Positions 1 through 10,157 of a stretch of DNA of 38,675 nucleotides are shown in pieces. The stretch comes from Chara braunii. Lineage: Eukaryota; Streptophyta; Charophyceae; Charales; Characeae. The position numbers and the translations under genes are program-made. The notes under the pieces were generated by a model. The model did not search any database, had not been told where the DNA came from, and saw only the letters and a list, made by a program, of their open reading frames with translations. Position 1 is the stretch's first letter. Every line of letters starts with the position of its first letter. Location of the stretch: assembly GCA_003427395.1 (NCBI GenBank), contig BFEA01000383.1:267144-305818 (forward strand), written 5' to 3'.

Positions 1-90
<90 letters not shown>
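1..90. repeat. (TG)7(AG)38 compound microsatellite
   Basis: A perfect TG run switches to a perfect AG run that ends at base 90. It sits at the window edge, so the true length may be greater. It lies just beyond the C-terminal end of the visible retroelement pol fragment. Confidence 0.97.
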
Positions 91-93
<3 letters not shown>

Positions 94-119
94 ATAACCT
101 CTTGGCAAATAGTTCATTT

Positions 120-284
120 TTATTGCGGGCATAGCTGCAACAGGTCCCCTAGTAAACCATAACTTTCTCTCAGTTCATGAGCAACCACAGCTATCGTGCT
201 GACCCTCGCATACCAATCATTCTGTTTTTCTTGTTCCTCTTTCTCAAGAATCAGTTCGTAAACGTAAGCATCAGGGATCCCTCC
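120..284 (-). pseudogene. Ty3/gypsy pol continuation after RNase H (fragment)
   Basis: On the minus strand an open stretch of about 50 codons runs toward a TAA at 120-122. It includes the charged segment ELILEKEEQEKQND, then WYARVS and HELRESYGLLGDLL. It follows the RNase H segment but in a shifted frame, so at least one indel separates them. In Ty3/gypsy elements the region after RNase H links to the integrase zinc-binding domain. No HHCC or integrase motif is visible before the microsatellite. Coding character is supported by composition and length only; the assignment comes from position. Confidence 0.45.
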
Positions 285-860
285 CTAACTGTCTGTTTCT
301 TCTAGCCACAAATTCCACTTATAGGAACTTGGTTCCTTATAGTGTTCATCATCTTCTTCATTCAGAAAGCTATCAACATGTGCAGACTCTTCATTAGGTT
401 CATCGATGTCTTCATCATCATTAGTTCGCCACTGAATTCGGCTTAAGCCATCTGCTCGATGTTTCTCAGTTGGAATCTTTTCTGATTTAAAATCAAAGGT
501 ACAGATAAAGGTAATCCATCTGCTTACTGTTGGATCTACTTTTTGATGTTTTTTTAGCATCAGTTACTGCAGATGCATCAGTCCTAAGAAAGTACATAAT
601 GCTAAAGAACATGAGGCAGTGAATGATTGTCGGTAACTCTTTTTTGAATTGGGTGTAACCTTTTTCTATAGAATTGAGAGTCTCGCTCTCAAACCTTATA
701 TATTTTTTTCTTAGAATTGAGATTCTTGCTCTCGAACCTTATATATTATTTTCTTTCATTCTCATCTTTCTGTATGAGTACATCACCAAGAACAACTGGT
801 CCTCCAGCAGCTTCGATAATCAAGAGCTTTCCCTCTTCCTCATCATAATATCCAATTTAC
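285..860 (-). pseudogene. Ty3/gypsy RNase H domain (decayed pol)
   Basis: This is the RNase H domain of a Ty3/gypsy polyprotein, which degrades template RNA during reverse transcription. On the minus strand the order is: a start resembling the family's TDA-GPVxLGxVLxQ block (here EAAGGPVVLGDVLIQ, so the first catalytic Asp is replaced), a degenerate tryptophan-poor core, FKKELPTIIHCL, LRTDASAV, then the diagnostic tail RWITFICTFDF and KHRADGLSRI. The last 91 codons (285-557) are open; upstream parts need frame changes. A 44-bp stretch around 669-755 is duplicated in tandem. Only about 450 bp separate this domain from the Gag knuckle, so the reverse transcriptase is essentially deleted. The family call is firm; the copy is dead. 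Confidence 0.85.
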
Positions 861-1309
861 TCTTGAGGGTGAATTTTTTTTTTTTCCTTGTTCATTATTT
901 CGAGACGAGGAATTCAGTTCCTGATTGTCAAGAATGTCATTTGAGGTCTATTCAATTTTTTTTTTTTTTTTCCCCTCGATTATTTAAGGTGTCAAGTTCA
1001 CTTGAAGGTTTCTTACCCCTCCACTATAGCAGGTTCCATGGCGGTTTCAGATAGTAAGACACCTTAAAAAAACGTCATGTTAACTGAACAAGTGAGTTCA
1101 CTAGAAGAAATTTCTACTAACTTAGAAGAATCCTGAGAAATACAATGTTTTTCTCTTAGATAACAAGAAGAGGAGATTTCATCAGAGAAGTTTTTTATCA
1201 TATGACTTCTGCACAAATTCCTCAAGTAGTTCACCAGTAAGAAAATGAACATTTGCATTAATATTTCTATTTTTTTTTTTTTCATCCTCTCTTCATGTTT
1301 AAGGGCAAG
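861..1309 (-). other. Degenerate pol spacer, reverse transcriptase deleted
   Basis: This stretch lies between the Gag knuckle and RNase H, where a Ty3/gypsy element should have protease and about 500 codons of reverse transcriptase. There is no protease DTG and no YxDD box in any minus-strand frame. T-runs at 875-885 and 958-971 suggest slippage. I read it as the scar of an internal deletion with some uninterpretable coding residue. Confidence 0.5.
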
Positions 1310-2369
1310 GAGTCTCATACGTCCAGGATGTCTGGGATCCAATTTGTTCCATGTTATTACAAACATGACTCATTGCATTCTTTTTAACAAACTCACTCTT
1401 CACATCCTCTTCCAAGGGTTTACAATAAGTGTTGGTATGACCATTTTCACCACAATAATAAGAGATGAAGTTTTTCTTCGGTCGATTTTCATATTTTCTT
1501 CTTTCTCTGTTTTCTCTACCACCGTTCCCTTCAATTTTTTTTTACCTAGATGTATTTCCTCTGTTTTCATTTTCATCATCGTCGTCATCTTCCTCATCCC
1601 ACTCTCTAACTTCTTTTTCTTTTTCTAATCTGGAGTAGGGATAACAGACATATAATGTGTCAGAACTGGTTGGACGATGTCCTTTGTTCTCATGTTACTT
1701 CCTCTGTTCATACCGTTCTCTGTTTCTCAGTTTTTGGCTAGAGTACTGATTTTGTCCAGTGATCACTTCTTACGAGAGACTGTAGGTAGAGATCAGACTA
1801 TTACAATCATTTCATCTCATCTGAGAGGATAATGTTGAGCCTTGTTCAGAACCGTTTGTCTCTCATTGTAAGTGAAGTTAGTCAAAAAAATATGGTATAT
1901 TTGAACCTCATCCAAATATGAAATTCTTTTGGCTGTTCGGATAAACGTCTGAAGGAAAACATTAAAAATAACATACTTAGCTCTTCTGATATTGGATCCT
2001 TCTTAGTAGTTGGAACAAAGTCTTTCTCAATTTTTTTTTCCATTCTATCTCTGACTTCTTCTCGGGTAGTAGCCCCTTCTATCAATTCCTAAGTTGTTAG
2101 TCTTGAGTAAGAATCACAGTATGACAGAAGATGCTTAAGTCGTTATCTGTCAATCCGACCATAAATGAGTCCAAATAATTCATACTCATCCAATAAATCA
2201 TTAACTTGTGGTCCTCTTAACATGATTTTCTTTCATCCGGTCGCTTTGCTCTTGCAATATCTGAGCCTCATTCTATATTATCAACTCTTTCGACCAACTT
2301 TTGTGTAGCACCCACCAAGGTCTTTTCATCAGTCCCTACAAAAGAGTTAGGTCTCCCTCGTACAGACAT
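1310..2369 (-). pseudogene. Gag-like protein with CCHC zinc knuckle
   Basis: The minus strand carries a retrotransposon zinc knuckle at 1422-1463 (SYYCGENGHTNTYC). This is CX2CX4HX4C with the first Cys changed to Ser by one base. Knuckles of this type bind element RNA in the nucleocapsid part of Gag. Upstream, 1882-2085 is open for 67 codons and rich in Glu/Lys (RDRMEKKIEKDF). A segment that reads MSVRGRPNSFVGTDEK begins at an ATG at 2367-2369. Basic and acidic low-complexity segments flank the knuckle. Several stops and frame changes break the frame. Gag is inferred from the knuckle and its position before RNase H; the rest matches no family I recognise. Confidence 0.6.
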
Positions 2370-3059
2370 CTTGACAATAAATTTTCTTAATATCTCTTTT
2401 ATCTCCCCTCTCTTGTCACTTTTGACCTCTTCCTTCTTCCTTCAATCCCTTATTCTCCTTGCAAGAGATACGGGTTCGTCTCTCTCCTCTCTTGTATGTT
2501 ATACCCCTTGACAGTTTTGTAAGTAGAGAGTATAACCAATAATAATCTAAGTAGAGATTAAAGGCAAGAAAATTCTTCTTAATCTCTCAATATAATCCTC
2601 AATGAGTCTTCTGTCACTATTTCTACGCAGTCTTCTATTATATCCCTTCACAGTACCTCGGATCCTAGAGTACCTTATTAGATTTATAATATCATAATCA
2701 AATTGCATCGTTTGCTAACCACTGCTAGTCTTTCTTCTAAGAGAGACTTGTTGTCTAGAGACGTGGGAGGACACTCTTTGAACAGTCTCTACTCTTACCA
2801 CTTTTAACAAGCAACCGATCTCAATGTGATCAGTAACGGTTCTCAAGACAGAGTCTCTTATTCGATCAAGGAAGAGTTGTAATTACTTAAACTCGTCCAG
2901 TGTAAATAAATTTCTATCTAAGATCTGAAGGGTACTTTCTGTCTTGACTGTCATTCCTTCTGTTATAATCTCAAAGGTTAATTGGAGAACTGGACAAGGC
3001 ATTATTACTCATCCTCTAAATATCATTAACAACATCAAGAGAGATAGATTTTGGGATAA
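2370..3059 (-). pseudogene. Coding-like region upstream of Gag, split from 20-kb ORF
   Basis: One minus-strand frame stays largely open across this stretch with only scattered stops. It includes MTVKTESTLQILDRN, IRDSVLRTVTDHIEIG and an Arg-rich part (GYNRRLRRNSDRRLIEDY), and leads in frame into the Gag-like start at 2369. Stops fall at isolated codons, as expected for point decay. The frame starts immediately next to the 4-bp flank of the LTR-like element (GCGT, 3060-3063). Under the nesting model its upstream half is the ORF ending at 20040. I do not recognise the protein. Confidence 0.45.
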
Positions 3060-3065
3060 GCGTTG

Positions 3066-3130
3066 TCGGAGCAGAAACCTTTACAAGGGTATCTGCTCGG
3101 GTTCTTTAATGTCGGACGATGTCCGACTTT
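3066..3130 (+). other. Terminal double hairpin of element A
   Basis: Two inverted repeats follow the TG terminus: GAGCAGA (3069-3075) with TCTGCTC (3092-3098), then GTCGGAC (3111-3117) with GTCCGAC (3121-3127), followed by a T-run. The same pair occurs in the copies at 21713 and 30854. The first stem differs in sequence but keeps pairing. The role is unknown; a structured RNA end, integrase-recognition site or terminator-like hairpin are all possible. Confidence 0.7.
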
Positions 3131-3144
3131 TTTGTTAAATTGAA

Positions 3145-3180
3145 CAAGTGGGCCCGCTGTGGCGACGCCGCGGCGAACAG
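3145..3180 (-). other. Helitron 3' terminus, GC-rich palindromic
   Basis: The minus-strand end is GC-rich and partly self-complementary: CCGC and GCGG arms, with GGCG/CGCC inside, lie about 8 bases before the terminal CTTG. Helitrons normally have a 16-20 nt hairpin at this place. The fold here is weak, so either the end has decayed or this family uses a different structure. Confidence 0.45.
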
Positions 3181-3568
3181 AACCGGTGTAGTGAGGGTGT
3201 TCGGTGTGAGACGTAGAGCAGGACGCACTTGAAAATCTGACAGGGAAGGAAACATGCAAAAAGCTGAAGGAATTGAAATCGGGAACGCGAACGCACAACC
3301 CAAAGGAGTTGTCTGTATTTGTTCAGAAGCAGCACAAAAATAATACATATGTGAAAAGCTGGCAGCAACATAGCCGGGAATCAGGCAACACAAGTTGTTT
3401 TTCTCTGGACACATAAAGAGGCGACGACAATGCAATTGAAAAGTTGATACATTCGAAGTAGCATATTGTCTTCAACATGCAGCAGATCTCATTTTGGCGG
3501 AAGCTTCGTATTCATGTCCATGAAATATGTGGTATGTACTGCAAAAAGTGTCACACATGTTGTCTGGT
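3181..3568. other. Helitron 3' untranslated region
   Basis: This lies between the Helitron 3' tip and the downstream ORF. Minus-strand frames of 78-109 codons exist but overlap each other in several frames and show no domain, so I treat them as chance. No hairpin, tandem repeat or promoter stands out. Confidence 0.4.
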
Positions 3569-3967
3569 TCATTCTTCGGCTTCGAGTGCTTGAAAAGCTT
3601 GCTGAACAATCGTGTGCCGATACATCACATATGGAAGCTCTGCAGGTCTGTCACCGTCATAGTAGATACGGATGAGATCGCCTATGTATTGCCAAGTGTG
3701 ACGTTGGGAATGAATGGTGTGAAAAGTGTATGTGTGACGTGTAGATAGAATATTGTGGATTTTGGTCACGGCACGAGCTGTCCCAAAGCGTCTAAGAGGG
3801 TTCGACCGGTCACTCGAACTGAGAAGCGAGGAGTGTGGAGAGTGATCATGGCGAGAAAGAAGAGTTTTGTGGAAAGCGAAGTGGTTGGCGGCATCAACGA
3901 TGTGGTCATTTTTGTATTTTGCAAGTCCTTCGGTTGTGCCGCGAGTATGTAAAAGAGTGGTGAACAA
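3569..3967 (-). CDS. Helitron ORF2, C-terminal part, unknown function
   Basis: A 132-codon open frame on the Helitron coding strand, 600 bp downstream of the helicase stop. It is rich in His, Arg and Ser, with the visible segments GLAKYKNDHIVDAANHF and HTWQYIGDLIRIYYDGDR. I recognise no domain. It is not obviously an RPA, OTU or endonuclease, which are the usual Helitron passengers. The ATG at 3967 is probably internal, because coding-like sequence continues upstream in another frame (3968-4450). It has survived with no stop, while the helicase carries many. Confidence 0.45.
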   Translation of the reverse strand: MFTTLLHTRGTTEGLAKYKNDHIVDAANHFAFHKTLLSRHDHSPHSSLLSSSDRSNPLRRFGTARAVTKIHNILSTRHTYTFHTIHSQRHTWQYIGDLIRIYYDGDRPAELPYVMYRHTIVQQAFQALEAEE

Positions 3968-4450
3968 TAATCTGTCCAGAAATTATGTCATGCGAATATA
4001 TGTAGCTTCAGACCGGGAGGCCAGTGGTGGCTTATTTGCTTCTCGCTCTCGTTGCGCCGCGTAACTTTCAAAAAAAAAAAAAATGGCCGGTGCACAAATA
4101 GCCTGGTCAGTCATAAGAAAATCCTCCCACAAAATTTGACGAATGATGTCATTAATATTCGTTGCGGTGAGGTGCTCTCTCCATGCTGTTCATTGTGAAG
4201 GGTCATTGAGTGACAATTGAATTTGGTGCGATGGAGATTCAGTTTCCGGGAGATCAATTGAAAGTAGTGCGACATCAATATCACTTGAAGGTCGTGACAA
4301 TGTTGTTGCAGTTCGGCAACAGTTCATGTAGTCGCAGTGGAGGTTGTTATGGCAGCCGTTGAAGATGTAGACGGTAGTGTCACAGGAGATCCAGTTCTTT
4401 GGCGTTTATCAGGAGAGAGTGAATCTGGAACATGACAGAGAGTGGAGAAC
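3968..4450 (-). pseudogene. Helitron ORF2, N-terminal part (frameshifted)
   Basis: Coding-like minus-strand frames continue upstream of the 132-codon ORF. The segment SPDKRQRTGSPVTLPSTS (basic then Ser/Thr-rich, perhaps a nuclear localisation stretch) shifts frame into SSDIDVALLSIDLPETES, then WREHLTATNINDIIRQILWE, broken by one TGA. A run of 13 A at 4070-4083 separates it from the downstream part. Together they suggest a second Helitron protein of roughly 270-300 residues. I cannot name its family; the frame changes make the N-terminus uncertain. Confidence 0.45.
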
Positions 4451-4548
4451 ATGAATATTGTCAGGCAATAGGGAAACTCACAGGAAATCAAATGTAGTAT
4501 GTGATGCAGATGTCACTTTAGAGGCATTCGTTGTATTTAGTTGAAAAT

Positions 4549-5898
4549 TTATTTGTATACAATGTTTGTTGTTTGTTGAACTGGAGAGGGCAGAGCAAAT
4601 CGTATGTGCGCTGGGTCACCCACCCTGGATGCAGCAACATAAAGTTGGTCGTGCGCAAATGGTGGGTGATGAAGATCGATGCTGGCGTGTTTGATTGATT
4701 GGCCTTGAGATTTATTGATAGTAATGGCGAAAGCGGGGCAGATGGGGAATTGCCGTCTTTGTCAGGGAAAAGGAGATGTAGTGTCAGTGATTGCTAGAAA
4801 TATATGCGGGAGCATAACTGGGTGAAGTGATGGTAGGGTGCGGGGGTGAAGGAGTCTGTTGTTTGTAATAGAATCCACTATTAATCGTGTTCCGTTACAT
4901 AGGCCGTTTCGCATAGCAATGTTGCGTAAAACTATAACCGGTGCAAATTTGTTGATGCGGAGGATGTGGGGCGACAATGATGGAAGGTAAAGGGTATTGA
5001 GTATGTCGATCGGGATGTCTGGATACTGTTCGTTAGGAAGAAACGAATCTGCACTAAGACATGTGATTGTGTCGCTGGGGAAAGAATCAAGTATGATGTT
5101 TTTTAATGTCAAAACATATTTATTTTTCGGTGTTAAAATAAGGTGCTTAGCGAGCCATTCCAGGTTCTGAAAATTGTTTTGAAGATCCGACAATGTCCAA
5201 TTAATCAGTTCAGAGGTACCGCGGTGAAGCCATAGGTGAGGTGGACGCGAGATAGTATTGGGAGGTGTGTTCTGAGGATAATCGAGGTCACCGTTTCCAA
5301 GTGTAAGGAACCATTATGTGTAGTTTTGTCCATCGGGAGTATTGATTTGTGTGAAGACGCGCATGTTTTCATAGAGGTGTATGGTTTCAAAGTGTTGCCA
5401 CAAATGTGGAGATTTAATGCAAGCGTTTATTGTTTGTGCACGTGTACTTTTGGCAACGATAGGAAGGATTTGTCGGAAATCACCACCGAGGACGATGATT
5501 TTGCTGTCGAAAGGAAGCGGAGAAGAACAAATATCTTGTAATGTTCGATCCATTGATTCAATATGAAATTTATGTATCATCGGCGCTTCATCCCACATGA
5601 TAATGGCAGCCATGCGAATGAGGTCGGCAAGTGTAGATTGTTTTGGAATTTCTAACGTTGAAATTGCGGAAGGGTTGAGTGTAGTTTTGAATCGCGAATG
5701 GAAAGTTCGTCCATCGTCTAACAGGGTAGCCGCGATGCCACTGGAAGCCACAGCTAGTGCAACTTGGTCGTGAAAACGAAGGTGTGCTGGAATTGTATTG
5801 AAATAAAATGTTTTACCTGTGTCAGCGGGGGCATCAATGAAGAGGTAAAGCGTTTTTTTTTTCCTGGGCGGCATGAATGACACGGTGGAAGATTGCAT
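4549..5898 (-). pseudogene. Helitron Pif1-like SF1B helicase domain
   Basis: C-terminal helicase half of a Helitron RepHel protein, which unwinds DNA during rolling-circle transposition. Visible in order: degenerate Walker A (APADTGKTF, where the family has GPGGTGKT), GIAATLL, FHSRFK, Walker B (IIMWDEAPM), IIVLGGDFRQILPI, LRINKFAPVIVLRNI then GLCNGTRLIV, AITINKSQGQS (motif V) and LYVAASRV (motif VI). The stop is TAA at 4549-4551. The frame is mostly continuous: in-frame stops lie near 5312 and 4770, and a frame change falls at the A9 run near 5856. Length and motif order are those of a complete helicase domain. Confidence 0.88.
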
Positions 5899-5910
5899 GT
5901 TGTGATTGAG

Positions 5911-6848
5911 TTAAACGCGGAAGGTTGGTATCAAGAGCATGTTGAAGCATTTGTTTGTCATATGAGATTTCATCGTCGATAAGTCGCGGGATGTTGTGAC
6001 GTCGTGGTCTTTAAGAAAGGTTATTGGCTTTTTCTCTGTCTTGTGGTGGTGGTTCGATGAGTTCTTTGCCTTCGTTTTGAAGACAATTTTCGATGTCCAG
6101 GAGAACCATTGTTTTGATAATCGTTGGTGAAACGTGGACATTAGCAAGTTCTCTGTGGAAATCATCAATCATTTGTTCCCAATGTGTCTCAAAAAATTCG
6201 TTAGGGTCGATAATAGCATAGTGGAAAATAATGTGGACAAAGAGATCACGAACCATTGGTGAGGAAGAAGTAAAAATCGCATCTTGTAGAACAACGTCAA
6301 ATTGCGTATTGTGATTTAGAAGACCAAGTGCTTTGCATGCGGATTGATATGGTGAATTTCGTCATTAACGGTTCGAAGATGTTCGAATCTTGTTGCGCCA
6401 CGAGAGTGGGGTGAAAAAAGCAGCATGCACTGGCAGAGGTAGAATGTGTCTCCACCATTTGGATGGATGGTGTGTATTCGACCAATTGTGTTGGATGCTT
6501 GGCATCGAGGAGTCCATTGTTTTGCATTTTGGTCAAAGCGGAATTGACGGATCATGTCTTTGTACAGGGGTTTAGTGTTTTCGGGGTTTTGAACGTGGGC
6601 AACATTCCATTTAAACCAAACTGTAAGTTCGGTTTCAGGTGGCGGGGCTCGTGCAATTTGTTGAACTTGTCGTTCACGAAAATACACAAGTTGACGATTT
6701 TCGGTGTGAACAGGCAGTGGTGACACGGCAGGATATCGGTCACATAGCGCGAAATCGAAAATACGCCAGCAGGATTCGACGCACCAATTGTTCTCATATC
6801 TTGATATGTTTGAATTACATCTACAGTGTTAATAGCTTCTGCGAGCAT
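5911..6848 (-). pseudogene. Helitron Rep-helicase linker region
   Basis: The part of RepHel between the Rep tyrosines and the helicase. Recognisable blocks are VIQTYQDMRTIGAS, RIFDFALCDRYPAV then LPVHTENRQLVYF, RIHTIHPNGGDTFYLCQCML, FEHLRTVND and LFVHIIFHYAIIDPNEFF. These match the conserved Helitron linker order. Two frame changes are visible: a single missing base near 6775, just before the CWRIF-type motif, and another near 6320. A plus-strand frame over 6463-6723 is only the shadow of this gene. Confidence 0.82.
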
Positions 6849-8013
6849 TGCTCTATCGGGACCTTTGAGGATGTATTCAAACGTGTATCGACATGCAGTT
6901 GTCGATGCACAGATTTCGACATTGAAGTGTGTTCGATATCGAAGTAGGAGGTAAGGGTTGTAAGGTACGACTCAAGAGTTGTCAAGTTCATTTTCGCCAC
7001 GAATGAGTCACATTTCTCCATCATCAGGTGTGCGGCGACGGTAAATAGGGTATCTAGTTTCGTCATTCCATGTCGTTCGTTCAGAGAATGGTTTAGGGAA
7101 GAATCGTGTACACCGATCATTGTGCATATATGGTGCATGCATGTTGTGTATTCCGCAGGGATTGTGAATCATGTGGGTGAGCACCAATTCTCGCAAGGCG
7201 GGGTTCGTTGGCAGTTCTGTCGAAACAATAGAGTCAATTTGTTTAGGTGTAACTAATTTATGATCTTGTTTTAAGTATGACTATTATATGTGCATGTGGT
7301 AATCCGCGTTTTTGAAATTTAATTACATATGTATATGTTGTCGTGGTTTCGAATATATGAGTTGAGTGGATGTCATGAATTAATTGTCGCAAGTATCCTT
7401 TCAAAATATGTGCGAGAAGATCAGGTCTGTCCGATGGTCGTTGATTTGAAAAGAGTGCACTTTCTATTTCGGGCCAATGTGGATTACATGTGAAAGTGAG
7501 GAAAAGGTTGGGTGTTCCATATTCTTGAACAATTGGCATAGCATCTTGATAACGACAATGCATATTGCGGGGGCCTCCGGTAAATGTTCCTGGCAGGATA
7601 ATTCGTTCTCCAACATTCTCAGTGTTGTCGTATTGCATAACATGGTCTCGCAAATTTTGATATAGGTCGGCACAAATTTCTGTTTGATGTAAACGATTAT
7701 ATAGAAGTCCCCTGTTTTTAATTTTTGCGAATGCCATACAACTGTATTCTTGAAAAAGTCTAGCAGCACGAAAAATTGTTGTTCTTTCTATGGAACGTGT
7801 GTTAAGGTGGAAAGCATAAAATTGTCGTGTTGTGATGGATTGAACGGTTTCTTCATCATTATTATCAGCGTCAGGTGTCCATTCATCCTCACCTCCCAGA
7901 AACAGCAAAACGTAATGAAGGGGGTCGAGAGCACGGTTAGTTTCGGCAATCGGGATGATACCTCCGCTTCGTTTGTGGATTACAATGTATCTATTGACTA
8001 GTTGGTCGTGCAT
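6849..8013 (-). pseudogene. Helitron Rep (HUH endonuclease, Y2) domain
   Basis: Rolling-circle initiator domain that nicks and joins DNA at Helitron ends. Motif 1 is LFLTFTCNPHWPEI, the HUH motif is RGLPHAHI, the cysteine block is MIHNPCG with a following C...FPKPF and YRRR, and the active-site pair is YTFEY (two Tyr four apart) after VPYNPYLLLRY. All catalytic residues are present. The 251-codon ORF 7258-8013 is intact through the HUH motif, then one extra A in an A4 run near 7270 shifts the frame. Two TGA codons precede VVPYNP, one where the family has Trp, consistent with C-to-T decay. Confidence 0.9.
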
Positions 8014-8181
8014 AAGAACACATAATTATTTGAGACCTTCTGGTATGTTATATCGTCATTCATGTGCACCAGGAGGTCGGGCATCTGGGTTATTGATAAT
8101 GTGTTGGCTGTGAAGAAAGTCATCTGACATTTCCGAAATCGTGATGAAATCTTTGACCCGTCGATTGCATAATCGAAGGAG

Positions 8182-8829
8182 TCAGTAGAGTTTTCGCAGA
8201 AGGGATTTTATAGTTTGAACAGTCGCCAAAGGTGTGTCAATAGGGAGATCAAGGCGGTTGAGACGGAGTAGTGTTGCACCATGTTCATCTTTCGGGTCGT
8301 AGACATAGATTTGTGCAAATACAGGTTGATTGTCATGGTTCGGAAGGAGAGGTCTCAAGTTATGACACAACAGGTCTTCTATACGTAGCATACCTGGCCA
8401 TGCGCCTGGAGGATACTATGTTTCTTTGACACTTTGTGACGTAAGGGTAAGTGCATTGTTAAATTGTCGCGAGCGAGATCGTAAAAGTCTATCGTATTTG
8501 GTGTTTGATTCCCACAATTGAATGATTTCGTGTTCATGACTTTGGGCCGGGGGATATCCCAAAATTTTCGGTTTTATTTTTCCCCGACGGCAGCATAGCA
8601 TCATCCATGAATGTTCATGCTTCCATTTGTATGCTGCACAATGGAAACACGGTGTTCGGTCACCAAGCGTGGCGAGGGTGACAACAATATGTTGCGCAAG
8701 CAATGTTGTTCCATAAATACGTGCAATGTTGATTCGTGGTTGAATGTGGTTGACGTGTGCATGGCGATATCGTTGCTGTCGCGCTTGATGTTGTTGTCGT
8801 GCTTGTTCTTCAGCAGCACGAGAAGATTC
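8182..8829 (-). pseudogene. Helitron N-terminal (Helitron-like N) domain
   Basis: N-terminal portion of RepHel. One frame (8829 to 8416) carries an Arg/Gln-rich coil (RQQHQARQQRYRHAH), then CFHCAAYKW and CCRRGKIKPKILGYPP, the conserved Helitron N-terminal Cys block, then FNNALTLTS. After an in-frame TAG at 8416-8418 it resumes with LRPLLPNHDNQPVFAQIYVYD and the intact frame to 8182. A TTCTATTACAG just upstream of 8829 looks like a splice acceptor, so the first exon may lie further upstream. Scattered stops between 8013 and 8182 break the link to the Rep domain. Confidence 0.78.
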
Positions 8830-8849
8830 GGCTGTAATAGAATATCATT

Positions 8850-9350
8850 GTGTAGGCAAGATAAAATGAGGAACACATAGAAGAGCAATATACACAAAGA
8901 GGTGGGGGTAAATATAAGAGCTGGAAATGGGGGGGAGAAAAAACAGCAATGATTTTTTTTGTAGGAGTGGAGGGTCCGGGTCCCACGATGTGCCTGGCAT
9001 GTGGTAAATCTCGACGACAAAGAAAGAGAGATCACAACTGTGTTGCATGCCTGACATGTGTCAAATCGACTGTTTCTTTTCTTCTTCTGTTCGTCGCTCC
9101 TTTCCTTTTTATGTGTGGTCATTTTGCGAGCGAATTTTGTTTTCAATATCAGACATTGAAAGTCGTTGTTTGTTCCCTTTTCTGGTGACAAAGAAGGAGA
9201 GATGACAGTTGTGTCACATAGTTGGCATGTGTTAAATCCACTGTTTTGTTTTTCTTTTATTTGTCTGCCCCTTCGTTTCTCGGTATGCTTATTTCGCGAG
9301 AGAATTCCGTTTTTAATTTTCTTTTTGTCCGTTGTTTTTTTTACGACAGG
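8850..9350 (-). pseudogene. Helitron 5' region with duplicated CxxC segments
   Basis: Upstream of the N-terminal domain, two similar minus-strand segments, FNTCQLCDTTVIS and FDTCQACNTVVIS, occur about 160 bp apart in one largely open frame. A third CQAH motif follows. The DNA itself is duplicated (around 9040-9180 against 9190-9350). These could be small zinc-binding elements at the Rep N-terminus or an upstream exon. No recognised zinc-finger family fits. Plus-strand frames here are shadows. Confidence 0.45.
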
Positions 9351-10157
9351 TTCTGTACATTACAGTAATTCCAGGGAAGAAATTCTTATGTGGCCAAAAA
9401 AGAGGTCCACATAGATTTAGAATGTTATGCAGTGGACCCCCCCCCCCCCAAAAAAAAAAAAAAAAGCAGCGAGTATACCTTTGTTCTGCGTTTCAGGAGT
9501 TTGTTCCTTTATTGACGTGGTCACTGCCCTGCTAAGTTGTGTTTCTGTTTTGGACGAAAAAGCTGCATGTTCAGTTCGATTCCGATTGCGTCCCAATTCG
9601 TGTCGTCGGTCCCTATGTCGATTCAAATCCTGACTGTTTCATCCGTGTGTCCCCGTTCATGCGGGATCCCCATTGCCTCCTTCCCTTCCAATCCCGACTA
9701 ATTGCAACTACTCCCGTTTTTTATTCCTCTTTCCTTCGATCCCGATTGTCTTCTACATACCTTTCAACCACCCGTCTCCTATGTTTAATTTTGACTGTCT
9801 TCTTGGTCCTTTTTAACCACCCTCTGTTCTTTTCTCTCTGTCTTCCTCTCTTTCTTTCTTTCTCTCTCTCTCTCTCTTTCTGTTTCTCTCTCTCTTTCTC
9901 TTTGTTTCTAGGGCGCGCGCGCACACAGTCAATCAATTGATGAATCAATCAATCGATCAATCAATTAATCACAAACTTTTTTTTTTCTTTTTTTGCCGCA
10001 TCCCTCGCCTCTCTCATAATCCCGAATCGTCTCAGTAAGAATTCATTACTTTTATTTTTTTTATTGAGATGATCCCGGGTCATCCGCCCATCTTTTTTCT
10101 CGATTGCATTTTCCGTTTTGTTTTTGCCTTTAACGGAAAAAAAAAGAGACAAAAAAG
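9351..10157. other. Helitron 5' non-coding low-complexity stretch
   Basis: Contains a C13 run joined to an A15 run (about 9438-9465), a pyrimidine-rich strand with imperfect TTTC/TCTC runs at 9835-9908, and (AATC)n-like repeats at 9925-9970. The sequence near 9560 (GCTGCATGTTCAGTTCGAT) is a diverged member of the minisatellite that begins at 10158. No coding signal: long frames on either strand are products of base bias. Confidence 0.6.

Noticed and set aside
674-1628. Plus-strand ORFs of 126-127 codons with hydrophobic segments
   Set aside because: They are antisense shadows of the decayed Gag/RNase H strand; hydrophobicity comes from T-runs.
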